Part shown: positions 1-7,892 of the stretch, piece by piece
How positions within the stretch are numbered: the first letter of the stretch is position 1
How the letters are laid out: the number at the start of each line of letters is the position of its first letter
Assembly (NCBI GenBank): GCA_903821715.1
Contig: CAIJMB010000021.1
Location: 1 to 14,731 of the forward strand
Length of the DNA stretch: 14,731 nt
Source: an uncultured Flavobacteriales bacterium
Lineage (GTDB): Bacteria; Bacteroidota; Bacteroidia; Flavobacteriales; Schleiferiaceae
Direction of reading: 5' to 3'
Translations under genes and position numbers: made by a program
Notes under the pieces: generated by a model
The model's database searches: none
Told to the model about the DNA's origin: nothing
The model's input: only the letters and a program-made list of their open reading frames with translations

Positions 1-1099
1 CGTTGGCCATGTAGTTACCTGATTTACCAGAAATACCTGGCCCAGAAACCATTAGGTTTTCAGGAGCAACACCCGGAACCGATACCTCAATGGGGTTGTC
101 CACATTGCGGTAGAGTACATTCATTTTTGTTGCTGCAATTACCACGCTCGGCGGTGCAACGGTGTAGGTCAATTCAAATGGGTAGTCCTTGTCGCCTCCA
201 GGAACACGCATGCTACCCTTCAGCGTTTTAGAACCATTACCTGATCCTTGGATGCGAATCTTACCCACGCCTTCTTCAATAGACTGGGGCGTAACACCAC
301 GGAACTCAGGATTGCGGCCTTTATCGTATGCAGCAAGAAATACATCGGCCTCCAAGTAGTCACCTTGCGTAACGTACGTGCTCTTCGGCATCACCACGGC
401 ACGGACATTATCAAACTTCAAGGTATTGGCATCGATTTGACCGTACAAGTGCTCAATCGTTTTGGCTTCCATTCGGCGAACACGTGACTGAAGGTCAGTG
501 AGGAATGGTACGACACCCGCAAGCGGAAGTTCCGCAAACGTGGCACGTTCCCACGACATTTTTTTGCCTTCAACCACTTCATCTTCAAATAAAAAGGTTT
601 CGTCAATGATGCGCTTCATGTTTTCATCACCGTCGGACTGGCCTTCTAGGAACGCGCGAAAGGCGGTAAGCTTCTCCTTGATCTCTTTAGCCTTGCCTTG
701 ACCACCAATGCTCTTGTCATTCAAGAGGTAGTTTTCAGGAATGTCACGGTTGTCCGCGCCCTTGTAGCGGCCTTCTTCGTCCAAACCTCCGGTCAATGCG
801 ATCATTTCCTCTTTGGTGGAAGCCAAAAGAGCAAAAATTGCATCTGATTCAGATTTGACTTGTTTGGCGCGCTCGTTGATGGGCACCGCACGTGGGTTTT
901 CTGAAACCTGAGCTTGAATGGCTTCGTACAGCGTAGCTGTGCCGCGCTCTACCGTCGTAACGGTAGCATTCATTCCGAGGTCAAGCTTGGCGAGTACCCG
1001 CAGGATGTCCTTTGAAACGTTCAAGGCGAGCATCGCTGTCAACACGAGGTACATCATGTTGATCATCTTTTGCCGCGGAGAAATAGTGCCTGATGCCAT
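1..1099 (-). CDS. gldM: GldM (PorM), T9SS motor protein, C-terminus cut off by the window edge
   Basis: GldM is the inner-membrane and periplasmic subunit of the type IX secretion system. With GldL it forms the proton-driven motor, and its long periplasmic part reaches the GldK/GldN ring. The visible part is 366 codons; the family is usually a little over 500 residues, so roughly the last 150 are missing at the left edge. It begins MASGTISPRQKMIN and continues into one hydrophobic helix (about residues 14-30, MMYLVLTAMLALNV). Arg9 in the SPRQK motif matches the conserved Arg that pairs with the GldL membrane glutamate in studied homologues. The rest is periplasmic, with the expected helical region first (about 40-220) followed by beta-rich domains (AYDKGRNPEFRGVTP onward). 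It starts 52 bases after gldL ends, on the same strand, so it is very likely co-transcribed. No Shine-Dalgarno is visible, which is normal for this phylum. gldN would be expected just outside the window. Confidence 0.96.
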   Translation of the reverse strand, partial: MASGTISPRQKMINMMYLVLTAMLALNVSKDILRVLAKLDLGMNATVTTVERGTATLYEAIQAQVSENPRAVPINERAKQVKSESDAIFALLASTKEEMIALTGGLDEEGRYKGADNRDIPENYLLNDKSIGGQGKAKEIKEKLTAFRAFLEGQSDGDENMKRIIDETFLFEDEVVEGKKMSWERATFAELPLAGVVPFLTDLQSRVRRMEAKTIEHLYGQIDANTLKFDNVRAVVMPKSTYVTQGDYLEADVFLAAYDKGRNPEFRGVTPQSIEEGVGKIRIQGSGNGSKTLKGSMRVPGGDKDYPFELTYTVAPPSVVIAATKMNVLYRNVDNPIEVSVPGVAPENLMVSGPGISGKSGNYMAN

Positions 1100-1151
1100 T
1101 AGTTAGTTCGTATCTAGTTTACAAGGAATTGTCTGCGAAGTGAAGATTCAA

Positions 1152-1811
1152 TTAGGCGCGAGCGCTCATTGCGGTCAGCATGTTTCCGTACACGGAATTC
1201 AGTTGAGCAAGGTTTTGGCTGAGCTTCGCAACTTCTGCAGACAGTGATTCTGCGCTTTGGGCAGAGGCACCGAGCTTCTCAAGCACCGCACTTTGAACCT
1301 CCATTTGGCTCGCAGAGCTCTCTAGTTGAACGGCGTAGAGGGCATTCAAAGCCTCCATGTTCTTGGCGGCTGCACCCAACTGCTCGCTGTAGGCTGCAGT
1401 GGCACCCGCGGCGTCCGTGGCTTTGTTCAATGATGAAGCGGTTTCGCTCAATTTGCGCATGCCACTTGATAAGCTATCAAGCAATTCGGGACCAATTTTG
1501 GCTTCCTCGAGCATGCGGTCAAGCTCTTGGGTAACGGTACCAGTAGAACGGCGTACTTTCTTTTCTTTCGCAGGCTCGTTTTCAAGTTCGGGGTATGCCA
1601 ACGTCCAATCGTACTCTTTGGGTTGAGCTTCAAAAGCAGAGATCGCAAAGATGACGGCCTCAGTAGTCAAACCAATGATGAGCATCAAATCTGCACCCTT
1701 GAGGTGAATGATCTTGAACAGAGCACCCATAATTACAACGGCCGCTCCCAAACCGTAAAGTTTGGTCATGAAGTTCTTAAAGCGCTTACCGTTTACATCA
1801 ATTAAAGCCAT
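1152..1811 (-). CDS. gldL: GldL (PorL), T9SS and gliding motor membrane protein
   Basis: GldL is the inner-membrane stator-like subunit of the T9SS motor. It forms a pentamer around a GldM dimer and uses the proton gradient. The 219-residue product is family-sized. Two membrane helices are visible (about residues 18-36 and 41-60), followed by a long cytoplasmic region rich in Ala, Ser, Leu and Glu (about 85-215) that looks helical or coiled-coil. Residues known to matter in the family appear to be present: Tyr19, Lys33 and His36 in helix 1, and Glu51 and Glu61 in helix 2. From memory, the loop between the helices is about four residues shorter than in Flavobacterium johnsoniae GldL. The gene lies between gldK (46 bases upstream) and gldM (52 bases downstream), as in other T9SS operons. 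The start is the first Met of the conserved MALIDV-type N-terminus. Confidence 0.96.
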   Translation of the reverse strand: MALIDVNGKRFKNFMTKLYGLGAAVVIMGALFKIIHLKGADLMLIIGLTTEAVIFAISAFEAQPKEYDWTLAYPELENEPAKEKKVRRSTGTVTQELDRMLEEAKIGPELLDSLSSGMRKLSETASSLNKATDAAGATAAYSEQLGAAAKNMEALNALYAVQLESSASQMEVQSAVLEKLGASAQSAESLSAEVAKLSQNLAQLNSVYGNMLTAMSARA

Positions 1812-1857
1812 GGTGAAGAAATGTTGAGGTTAAGATTGAGAGGGTTGTTGGTTGTTC

Positions 1858-3297
1858 TTAAAAATCTTTGCGATCGCGACCGAGGAAGCTTTGAACGGTG
1901 CGGAATCCAATGTAGGACTTCGCTGTATCCTGGTATTCGTAGTCGCGCATGCCATTTTGCATGAAGATCGCAACGTCCTTCCACGAACCACCGCGAATTA
2001 CTTTGCGCTTCAAGGTGACGGGGTCCGATTCAGCAGCATTGTACTTGAAGTCAGGGTTGAGGTCAGCCACAAAGAAGTACGAAGCTTCATCCCATGCGGT
2101 ACTCGTCCATTCGGCTACGTTACCGGCCATATCGTAGAGGCCGTATCCATTAGGCTCGTAGCTGTGAACGCGTACGGGGTGGAATCCGCCATCTGCAACG
2201 AGGTTACCGCGACCAGGCTTAAAGTTGGCTAGGAAGCAACCCTTGCTGTTGGTGGTGTAGGGACCACCCCATGGATAGGTTGTCAATTCAAAGCCTCCGC
2301 GAGCTGCGTATTCCCACTCCGACTCGGTGGGTAGACGGAATTCGTTCTCAATGAAGTCGTTGTTTTGCTTCAAGTACGTATTGCGGTAGTGCGTCCGCCA
2401 GTTGGCGAATGCGGTAGCCTGCTTCCAGCTCACACCGACTACAGGGTACTCGTCGTATGCGGGGTGCCAGAAGTAGTTGTCGTGAAGGTGCTCGTTGAAT
2501 GAGTACGTAAAGTCTGAAATCCACGCCAAAGTGTCTGGGTAGACGTTGACAATCTCTGACATAAAGAAACTTGAGCGATCCGAAACTTTCTTGCCGTTCT
2601 TGATGTAATCGCGGTATGAGAACGTGCGGCCATCGCCGTCGGCATCACGGAAGTCTTTCTGCCAGCGGTTTTCTTTAGAGGCGGCCTTTTGCTTATCAAC
2701 CCAGAAGTGCAGGTAGTTGAGTTGGCGAGAGTCTATGCTACGACCTCCGAGGAAGCGCTCCTCAGGTGATAGGTACATCGACTCGATGATTTCAGTGTAC
2801 TCTTCTGATGGGTAGCGGGTTTGATCCCAAACAAGGCGACGCGACCAGTCAAGGTAGGTCTGCATGCTGTCAGGATAGTTTAATCCTACGTACTCTTCAA
2901 AGAACGTAGGGTTGTTCATATCCGCATAGTTGATGTACTCAAATTCTTCAACCATACCTTCAGCCAAGCGGTAGCGAAGGATCGAGTCCCGAACCCAATG
3001 TACAAACTGGCGGTACTCATTATTGGTGATTTCAGTCTCGTCCATGTAAAAGGCAGACACCGACACCGACTTTGTCGAAGCGGTTAAGGTGGCTGGTACA
3101 TCCACATCGGAATTACCCATTGAGAAGTGTCCCTGAGGAACGTACACCATTCCGTAGGGGTCTGAAGGATAGAAGTCGGGGCGGTCTTGTACGCCCACTA
3201 GTTCCCCATGGTCGCCTCCTGAGCAGGAAGCGAGAACCACCGCTGCCAAGGTGGCAATCGAGAAGGGATTAAACATTTTTACGTGCATCATGGCCAT
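1858..3297 (-). CDS. gldK: GldK (PorK), T9SS ring lipoprotein with an FGE-like domain
   Basis: GldK is an outer-membrane-anchored periplasmic lipoprotein that forms the large T9SS ring with GldN. The 479-residue product has a lipoprotein signal with lipobox LASC (Cys25, counted from the first Met). From about residue 48 to the end it carries a formylglycine-generating-enzyme/sulfatase-modifying fold, seen in GMVYVPQGHFSMGN, RLPTESEWEYAARGG, YPWGG, GNVAEWTS, VIRGGSW and the closing IGFRTV. The paired active-site cysteines of true FGE enzymes are absent from the RGGSW segment, so the domain is structural, as in the whole GldK/GldJ family. Starts at 3297, 3291, 3288 and 3276 are all possible. 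The last (Met8, MFNPFSI) gives the tightest signal peptide, but no ribosome-binding site decides it. The gene ends 46 bases before gldL and starts 26 bases after the PorP-family gene, so it is almost certainly part of one operon. Confidence 0.95.
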   Translation of the reverse strand: MAMMHVKMFNPFSIATLAAVVLASCSGGDHGELVGVQDRPDFYPSDPYGMVYVPQGHFSMGNSDVDVPATLTASTKSVSVSAFYMDETEITNNEYRQFVHWVRDSILRYRLAEGMVEEFEYINYADMNNPTFFEEYVGLNYPDSMQTYLDWSRRLVWDQTRYPSEEYTEIIESMYLSPEERFLGGRSIDSRQLNYLHFWVDKQKAASKENRWQKDFRDADGDGRTFSYRDYIKNGKKVSDRSSFFMSEIVNVYPDTLAWISDFTYSFNEHLHDNYFWHPAYDEYPVVGVSWKQATAFANWRTHYRNTYLKQNNDFIENEFRLPTESEWEYAARGGFELTTYPWGGPYTTNSKGCFLANFKPGRGNLVADGGFHPVRVHSYEPNGYGLYDMAGNVAEWTSTAWDEASYFFVADLNPDFKYNAAESDPVTLKRKVIRGGSWKDVAIFMQNGMRDYEYQDTAKSYIGFRTVQSFLGRDRKDF

Positions 3298-3323
3298 GAA
3301 TTAACGTCGTTGAGGGCGCGATA

Positions 3324-4253
3324 TTACAAAAATCTTGGGTTACGATAGCTTCCGTTCACCCGAGGTGGGATCTCAATCGTAAAGCAATAGGTGAGAAAAA
3401 GTTCGTGAGATCCTGAGGAATAGGCACTTAGACTTGAAGTGGTCAAGTCATAAGAATATGAGGCGCGAAGCGATGGCATTACCTGATATCCCACCATGAG
3501 GCTGATGGCATCTTGATTTCTCCATCCGAGGCCAGCGTACAGCTTTTCCATGATCAATGCATTCGCATTGAGGTCCATCGTAATGTTTGAGTTCAAATCA
3601 GATTTGAGCAAAATGCTGGGAGTGATTTGAATCGGCGTAGACGTAGGTAGGTCAAATGTGGCTCCGCCCGTGAGGAAGTAGTGCATTTTGCTCTGAAAGC
3701 GAGCACCAGTGCCAAAGCTTGCCGAACTCTGAAGCAAACGACTTGACGAAAGCCCTGCGAACCACACGTCGTTGGTGTAGTAGGCCCCGAAATTGAGTTC
3801 AGGCGTAAATGAAGTGGCGCCGGAGTTCATCACTGCGGGATCAGATGGATTGTCAGGAAAGATCCATGTTGCCTGACGCACATTTTTGTTCTTAAAGTCT
3901 ACGGCGAGACCGAGACCAAGAGTTCCGCTGCCCAATTCAAGTTGGTAGGCGTAGCCAACCGCTGCTGAAATGTCTTCAAAAAACCCGATGCGATCATTGA
4001 CCACATTTACCATCAGACCACCGTGCAACAGATCCACGGGAATCGATGCATTGAGATTTTGGGTGGTAGGTGCACCGTCAAAACCTACCCACTGAAGGCG
4101 TTGGCCTAAGTTGATGCAAATGCCATCACCCGTGCCCGCAACGCCTGGATTGAAGCCAAGACGGTTGTGGTAGTACTGGGTGAACTGAACGTCCTGCTGC
4201 GCCCATAGCGCGCTGGATATCAGCACCAAAGCACTTGCAATAAGGGATTTCAT
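3324..4253 (-). CDS. porP: PorP/SprF-family T9SS outer-membrane protein
   Basis: PorP/SprF proteins are beta-barrel-like outer-membrane proteins. They work with the T9SS and anchor the C-terminal domains of cargo or adhesins. The start at 4253 gives 309 residues, the usual family size, and places a clean signal peptide at the N-terminus (MKSLIASALVLISSALWAQ, cleavage likely after WAQ or nearby). The mature protein opens with the family signature QDVQFTQYYHNRLGFNPGVAG. Many alternating hydrophobic strands follow, and the end is FTIEIPPRVNGSYRNPRFL. The frame stays open upstream to 4451, but that part overlaps the preceding gene, has no signal-like character and is rejected. Position directly upstream of gldK matches porP-porK-porL-porM-porN of Porphyromonas gingivalis. 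PorP and SprF paralogues are hard to separate by eye, so the symbol rests on gene order. Confidence 0.9.
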   Translation of the reverse strand: MKSLIASALVLISSALWAQQDVQFTQYYHNRLGFNPGVAGTGDGICINLGQRLQWVGFDGAPTTQNLNASIPVDLLHGGLMVNVVNDRIGFFEDISAAVGYAYQLELGSGTLGLGLAVDFKNKNVRQATWIFPDNPSDPAVMNSGATSFTPELNFGAYYTNDVWFAGLSSSRLLQSSASFGTGARFQSKMHYFLTGGATFDLPTSTPIQITPSILLKSDLNSNITMDLNANALIMEKLYAGLGWRNQDAISLMVGYQVMPSLRASYSYDLTTSSLSAYSSGSHELFLTYCFTIEIPPRVNGSYRNPRFL

Positions 4254-4320
4254 ACGGTACATTCGGTGGGTCAGGGTCTTGCGAATCAGCGCTAAAAGTA
4301 GCAAAAATTTAGTTTGGAAG
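4254..4320 (-). other. Short spacer before the PorP-family gene, possible weak internal promoter
   Basis: This 67-base gap lies between the arginase-fold gene and the PorP-family gene and is the longest spacer on the minus-strand side of the cluster. On the minus strand it contains AATTTTTG, which matches the Bacteroidota -7 element TAnnTTTG at five of six fixed positions. I find no properly spaced -33 TTG, so an internal T9SS promoter is possible but weakly supported. No terminator hairpin is evident. Confidence 0.25.
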
Positions 4321-5451
4321 TTACAATCCGCGCCGAACAATGCGCCACCATACGTTGGGTATGGTTCCGCTTTGTGCCTGATCATAGTCTTCGTGCGAAC
4401 ACGGAACCAATTGGTGCCGAGCGTTTTCAGAGGGGTTGTTGGGAACTTCAATCCACCACCGGAGGCTGAGGGGCGACTTGTAAAAAATCATTTCACCTTG
4501 ATCGTCAGGAAGCAGCACAGTGAATTTGAGGTTCTCACTTTTGGGGCGAAGTGGGAAGTCGGCCACTCTGCCAGCGACACCGTCCATAAAGTACCAAAGC
4601 CCTTGGGCCCAAAGGTGAGCGTTTTGCCCGTCCAGGTCTCGTGACCCTACAAAGTCAGTCAGGCAAAGGCTGCTGAGCTTGTCGCTGAATCCAGCAAAGC
4701 GCAGCAGGGCGCAATAGGCCTCCCCGCTGAGTCCGTTGGGATTCGCCTCATACTGAGCAGGGGCGTCAGCAGCACGAACTGCGGCATTATGTAGGATTAC
4801 CATGTCGGCATCGCGCAACCAAGGTTCCGCCCGGTGTATGGGCTGCATTTCGCCCACCCGATGGACTTCGAGGTGCATCTTCTCTGCAAGGTCGAGTGCG
4901 GATTGCGGAACAAAGTAGCTCTGGTGGGCCAGGTGACTGACATGAAAGAGATGGAAGGGCTTGTGCGTGAGCAGGTGCGCGAGTAGGTTGCTGCGGTCCG
5001 GCAGGTGGTGGTCGTCACCTAGGGCAATTCGGTTGTTGATCAAGCACGCATTGATCGTTTGCTCCATTTTTCCGTAGGCACGGTACATGCCCAAGGGCCA
5101 GTCTGAACCGGCGCCGAAGAACACTGGGATGCATCCGTACCGGAGTACCTCGAGCGCTAATTCTTCTACCGCGACCAAGGTGTCGACTCGGTCTCGGCCA
5201 GGGCTCAGGTTTCCGAGGTCTACCACGCGAAGGTCCCACGGACCCCAGTACAACGGGTACAGGGCCCGACGCACGCTGTCGGCCACATCGTGAGCGGCAG
5301 CACGTTGCTCGGGGACGCCGATCAGTGCGATGCGGGCACCCCGGAGGTCCGGAAGCTCATCACGGTGCAGCTCAATGATGGCCCCGAGGGTTTCTGCGGG
5401 CCAATGCTGGCTAACGTCCAGCGGAACGGGTTCAAGCCATTCAGTTCCCAT
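4321..5451 (-). CDS. Arginase-fold protein (formimidoylglutamase-like) with degraded metal sites
   Basis: The 376-residue product has the layout of the arginase/agmatinase/formimidoylglutamase family: IALIGVPE near residue 41, FFGAGSDWPLGMYRAY at 111-126, ACLINNRIALGDD at 135-147, and a third motif region near 217-232. The metal-binding motifs are not canonical. GGxHS is replaced by GAGSD, DAHxD by LINNRIALGDD, and SxDxDxxDP by ILHNAAVRAADAP. The two-manganese site therefore looks lost, and real hydrolase activity is doubtful. The C-terminal part (DAPAQYEANPNGLSGE, then RWWIEVP and LVPCSHEDY) resembles a Bacteroidota-specific branch that I recall being auto-annotated as formimidoylglutamase near gldK. 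The start lies only three bases after the topA stop, so it is probably co-transcribed with topA and upstream of the T9SS genes. Its real function is unknown to me; a structural or regulatory role is a guess. No other histidine-degradation gene is nearby. Confidence 0.75.
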   Translation of the reverse strand: MGTEWLEPVPLDVSQHWPAETLGAIIELHRDELPDLRGARIALIGVPEQRAAAHDVADSVRRALYPLYWGPWDLRVVDLGNLSPGRDRVDTLVAVEELALEVLRYGCIPVFFGAGSDWPLGMYRAYGKMEQTINACLINNRIALGDDHHLPDRSNLLAHLLTHKPFHLFHVSHLAHQSYFVPQSALDLAEKMHLEVHRVGEMQPIHRAEPWLRDADMVILHNAAVRAADAPAQYEANPNGLSGEAYCALLRFAGFSDKLSSLCLTDFVGSRDLDGQNAHLWAQGLWYFMDGVAGRVADFPLRPKSENLKFTVLLPDDQGEMIFYKSPLSLRWWIEVPNNPSENARHQLVPCSHEDYDQAQSGTIPNVWWRIVRRGL

Positions 5452-5454
5452 GAC

Positions 5455-6822
5455 TTACTTTTTGGTGCGCGTACTTGCTTTGCGGCCCTTGCCCTTGCTC
5501 GCGGTTTTGCCCGCGGATTTCGCAGCAGGCTTGCCACGGCCTTTGGCGCCGGTGCTGGGTTGGTGCTTTGAGATGAGCTCGAGCACGTCGTCGGCGGTTA
5601 GGGCTTCGGGTTCGGTTCCGCGCGGAATTTTCACATTTTCTTTACCCCATTTCAGGTAGGGGCCAAATCGGCCCTTGCGGAGTTCGACCTCGCCTTCTGG
5701 GGTAGAGAAGATCTTCATGACTGCGGCAGCGGCTGAGGCGATCTTGGACTGAACCAACTCGATGGCTTCGGCCTCGGTGACGCTCAGGGGCGTCATTGGG
5801 GCGGTGATGCTCGCAAACGTCTTATCCCACTGCACGTAAGGCCCAAATCGACCGAAGTTGGCGCGCAATGGCTTGCCTTCGTAGGTGCCTACCACTCGGG
5901 GGAGTCGCAGGAGCTCAAGCGCTTCGGGAAGCGTGATTTTATCGAGGGTAAACGGTTCGGGGATCCCGACAAATTTGGCGTCCGCCTCATCACCGTCGCC
6001 ACCGCCGAGCATGACTACAGGGCCAAATCGGGCAAGGCGCGCAGATACCTGGCGTCCGCTTTCGGGATGGGTTCCGAGTACGCGGACCGAACGAACGCGC
6101 TCGCTCTCTTCAGACTGCGTGACCAGCGGGTGGAATTTTGAGTAGAAGTCGCCCAAAATGGTCTGCCACTCGGCGCGGCCCTCGGCTACTTCGTCAAACT
6201 GGGCCTCCATTTTGGCGGTGAACGAATAGTCCATCACTCCACCAAAGTGGGCGACGAGGTAGTCGGTCACGAGGTTGCCGATGTCGGTGGGCACGAGGCG
6301 GCCCTTGTCGGAACCAAATTTTTCTTCCCGCTGCGCCCAATTCCACTGGCTTCCGCCGGTCCATTCGGCAAAGGCCACGTGGCGAACCTCGCCCTCGCGA
6401 ACTCCCTTGGCGACGTAGCCGCGCTTCTGGATGGTCGAAATGGTCGGAGCGTAGGTCGACGGGCGGCCAATGCCCTCTTCTTCAAGAGATTTGACCAAGG
6501 TGGCTTCGGTGAAGCGCCCTGGAGGTCGCGTGAAGCGCTGCGTGGCCATGGCGCTGCGGAGTTCAACCGCGTCGCCCTGCTTGAGCGGCGGCAGCATTCC
6601 GGCCTCGTCCTCTTCTTCGTCGACGCCTTCTCGGTAGACCTTAAGGAATCCTTCGAAGGCAATCATTTCGCCGCGAGCGATGAATTCAGCCGCGGAATTG
6701 CTCAAGTGCGCCACCGTACGGTCAATTTGGGCATCGGCCATTTGGCTGGCGAGGGTGCGCTTCCATATGAGTTCGTAAAGTTTTTTCTCGGCGGCATCGC
6801 CTCCGGCGGACTTCACCATCAT
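5455..6822 (-). CDS. topA: DNA topoisomerase I, C-terminal part, in a shifted frame
   Basis: This frame carries the rest of topoisomerase I. It starts MMVKSAGGDAAEKKLYELIW and continues KRTLASQMADAQ, EEEGIGRPSTYAPTIS, then LVTDYLVAHFGGVMDYSFTAKME. These are standard type IA core motifs that follow the EAHEAIRPT segment. From about residue 240 there are C-terminal topoisomerase repeats (LARFGPVV, NFGRFGPYVQW, KGRFGPYLKWG), then a Lys/Ala-rich tail (about 420-455) that probably contacts DNA. No zinc fingers are visible. The first Met shares an ATGA with the stop of the N-terminal frame, so coupled re-initiation is conceivable. However, joining the frames with one extra base before residue 1 restores the family sequence (RPTNMMV), so this is most simply one gene broken by an indel. 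Together the parts give about 793 residues, a normal TopA length. Confidence 0.9.
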   Translation of the reverse strand: MMVKSAGGDAAEKKLYELIWKRTLASQMADAQIDRTVAHLSNSAAEFIARGEMIAFEGFLKVYREGVDEEEDEAGMLPPLKQGDAVELRSAMATQRFTRPPGRFTEATLVKSLEEEGIGRPSTYAPTISTIQKRGYVAKGVREGEVRHVAFAEWTGGSQWNWAQREEKFGSDKGRLVPTDIGNLVTDYLVAHFGGVMDYSFTAKMEAQFDEVAEGRAEWQTILGDFYSKFHPLVTQSEESERVRSVRVLGTHPESGRQVSARLARFGPVVMLGGGDGDEADAKFVGIPEPFTLDKITLPEALELLRLPRVVGTYEGKPLRANFGRFGPYVQWDKTFASITAPMTPLSVTEAEAIELVQSKIASAAAAVMKIFSTPEGEVELRKGRFGPYLKWGKENVKIPRGTEPEALTADDVLELISKHQPSTGAKGRGKPAAKSAGKTASKGKGRKASTRTKK

Positions 6823-6833
6823 ATTGGTGGGCG
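6819..6833 (-). other. topA: Apparent one-base deletion disrupting topA
   Basis: On the coding strand the sequence reads CGC CCA CCA ATA TGA, giving R-P-P-I-stop. Adding one base within the CCC run gives CGC CCC ACC AAT ATG ATG, which is R-P-T-N-M-M and restores the family motif EAHEAIRPT and the downstream frame. There is no X-XXY-YYZ slippery heptamer, and re-pairing of an Arg-Pro tRNA pair after a -1 slip would be poor. A programmed frameshift is therefore unlikely, and an indel or sequencing error is favoured. Confidence 0.85.
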
Positions 6834-7829
6834 AATGGCTTCGTGCGCCTCTTGAGCCCCTGCGCTTTTGGTCGTGTAGCGGCGGGTTTGGGCGAAATTG
6901 GCACCGTACATCTCAGTGATGGCGCTTCGGGCGCCGTGCACGGCTTCGTCCGATAGGTTGACCGAGTCGGTACGCATATAGGTAATGTGTCCGTTCTCGT
7001 AGAGTTTTTGTGCCAGGCTCATGGTGCGGCTCACGGCCATTCCCAACTTGCGCGATGCCTCTTGCTGAAGAGTTGAGGTGGTAAATGGAGCTGCCGGCTT
7101 GCGCGGCGCCGTCTTTTGCTCGAGGCTTCGGACGCCAAATCCGCCCAGGGCTAGCGCTGAAGCGAGGGAGTCTACCGCCGCTTGGTTGGTGAGGTTTCCG
7201 TGGTATTCGGCGCTGAATCCGGCACCGTTCGGAGCCGCAAAGCGGCCCTCCATGCGAAAGTCGATGTCAGAAACAAACTGCTCAATGGCCCGCTCGCGCT
7301 CGACGATCATGCGCACGGCCACGGACTGCACCCGGCCGGCGCTGAGCCCGGTGCGGACCTTCTTCCAGAGGACTGGTGAAAGTTCAAAGCCCACGAGGCG
7401 ATCGAGAACTCGTCGTGCCTGCTGGGCATTCACCAGGTTCATGTCGATGTGCCGCGGGTTGTCGACGGCCTTCAAAATGGCCGTTTTGGTGATTTCGTGA
7501 AAGACGATGCGCTTGGTTTTGCTCATGTCGAGGTCCAGGGCCTCGGCTAGGTGCCACGAAATGGCTTCTCCCTCGCGGTCCTCATCACTCGCGAGCCAGA
7601 CGGTATCTGCAGTCTTGGCCAGCTTGCGGAGTTGGGCGACCACATCCTTTTTGTCGTCACTCACCACGTATTCGGGGGCGAAGCCTTTGGCGACGTCAAT
7701 TCCGATTCCGCGTTCAGGTAAGTCGCGAATGTGCCCAAAGCTGGAGCGCACAGTAAAGGCGCTCCCGAGGTATTTTTCAATGGTCTTCGCTTTGGCAGGC
7801 GATTCGACGATGACGAGGTTTTGGGACAT
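6819..7829 (-). CDS. topA: DNA topoisomerase I, N-terminal part with Toprim and catalytic Tyr, ends at a frameshift
   Basis: TopA relaxes negative supercoils by cutting one DNA strand through a covalent tyrosine link. This frame gives 336 residues. The Toprim domain begins MSQNLVIVESPAKAKTIEKY, with Glu9 and the acidic triad Asp82-Asp84-Glu86 in ASDEDREGEAISWHL. Core motifs follow: ARRVLDRLVGFELSP, VRTGLSAGRVQSVA, FTTSTLQQEASRKL, and the catalytic GHITYMRTDS with Tyr284 and Arg286. The frame ends EAHEAIRPPI-stop, where homologues continue EAHEAIRPT. Everything after that is in the next frame. Alone, this piece lacks the rest of the core and should not be a full enzyme. The start is secure because it is the normal TopA N-terminus. 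It is divergent from miaB across a 110-base region and heads the minus-strand gene set. Confidence 0.93.
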   Translation of the reverse strand: MSQNLVIVESPAKAKTIEKYLGSAFTVRSSFGHIRDLPERGIGIDVAKGFAPEYVVSDDKKDVVAQLRKLAKTADTVWLASDEDREGEAISWHLAEALDLDMSKTKRIVFHEITKTAILKAVDNPRHIDMNLVNAQQARRVLDRLVGFELSPVLWKKVRTGLSAGRVQSVAVRMIVERERAIEQFVSDIDFRMEGRFAAPNGAGFSAEYHGNLTNQAAVDSLASALALGGFGVRSLEQKTAPRKPAAPFTTSTLQQEASRKLGMAVSRTMSLAQKLYENGHITYMRTDSVNLSDEAVHGARSAITEMYGANFAQTRRYTTKSAGAQEAHEAIRPPI

Positions 7830-7848
7830 GAGCAGAGTTTTACGCGTA

Positions 7849-7856
7849 CAAAGTAA
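7849..7856 (-). promoter_or_regulatory. Possible -7 element for topA
   Basis: On the minus strand TTACTTTG lies 19 bases before the topA start codon. It matches the Bacteroidota -7 consensus TAnnTTTG at five of six fixed positions. I could not find a good -33 TTG at the right spacing, so support is weak. Confidence 0.3.
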
Positions 7857-7892
7857 CGCCTTGAAGTTGGGCTAAGCATTTAAAAATTCGGG

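Noticed and set aside
4254..4451. 66-residue N-terminal extension of the PorP-family protein
   Set aside because: The later Met begins a clear signal peptide and the family-typical mature start; the extension overlaps the arginase-fold gene.
6819..6840. Programmed -1 frameshifting as an explanation for split topA
   Set aside because: No slippery heptamer and no obvious downstream stimulator. A -1 slip from CGC CCA to GCG CCC would pair badly, although a single-tRNA slip from CCA to CCC cannot be fully excluded.
6247..6855. Open frame of 202 codons on the plus strand opposite topA
   Set aside because: It is the shadow of topA coding sequence and spans the frameshift without any family resemblance.
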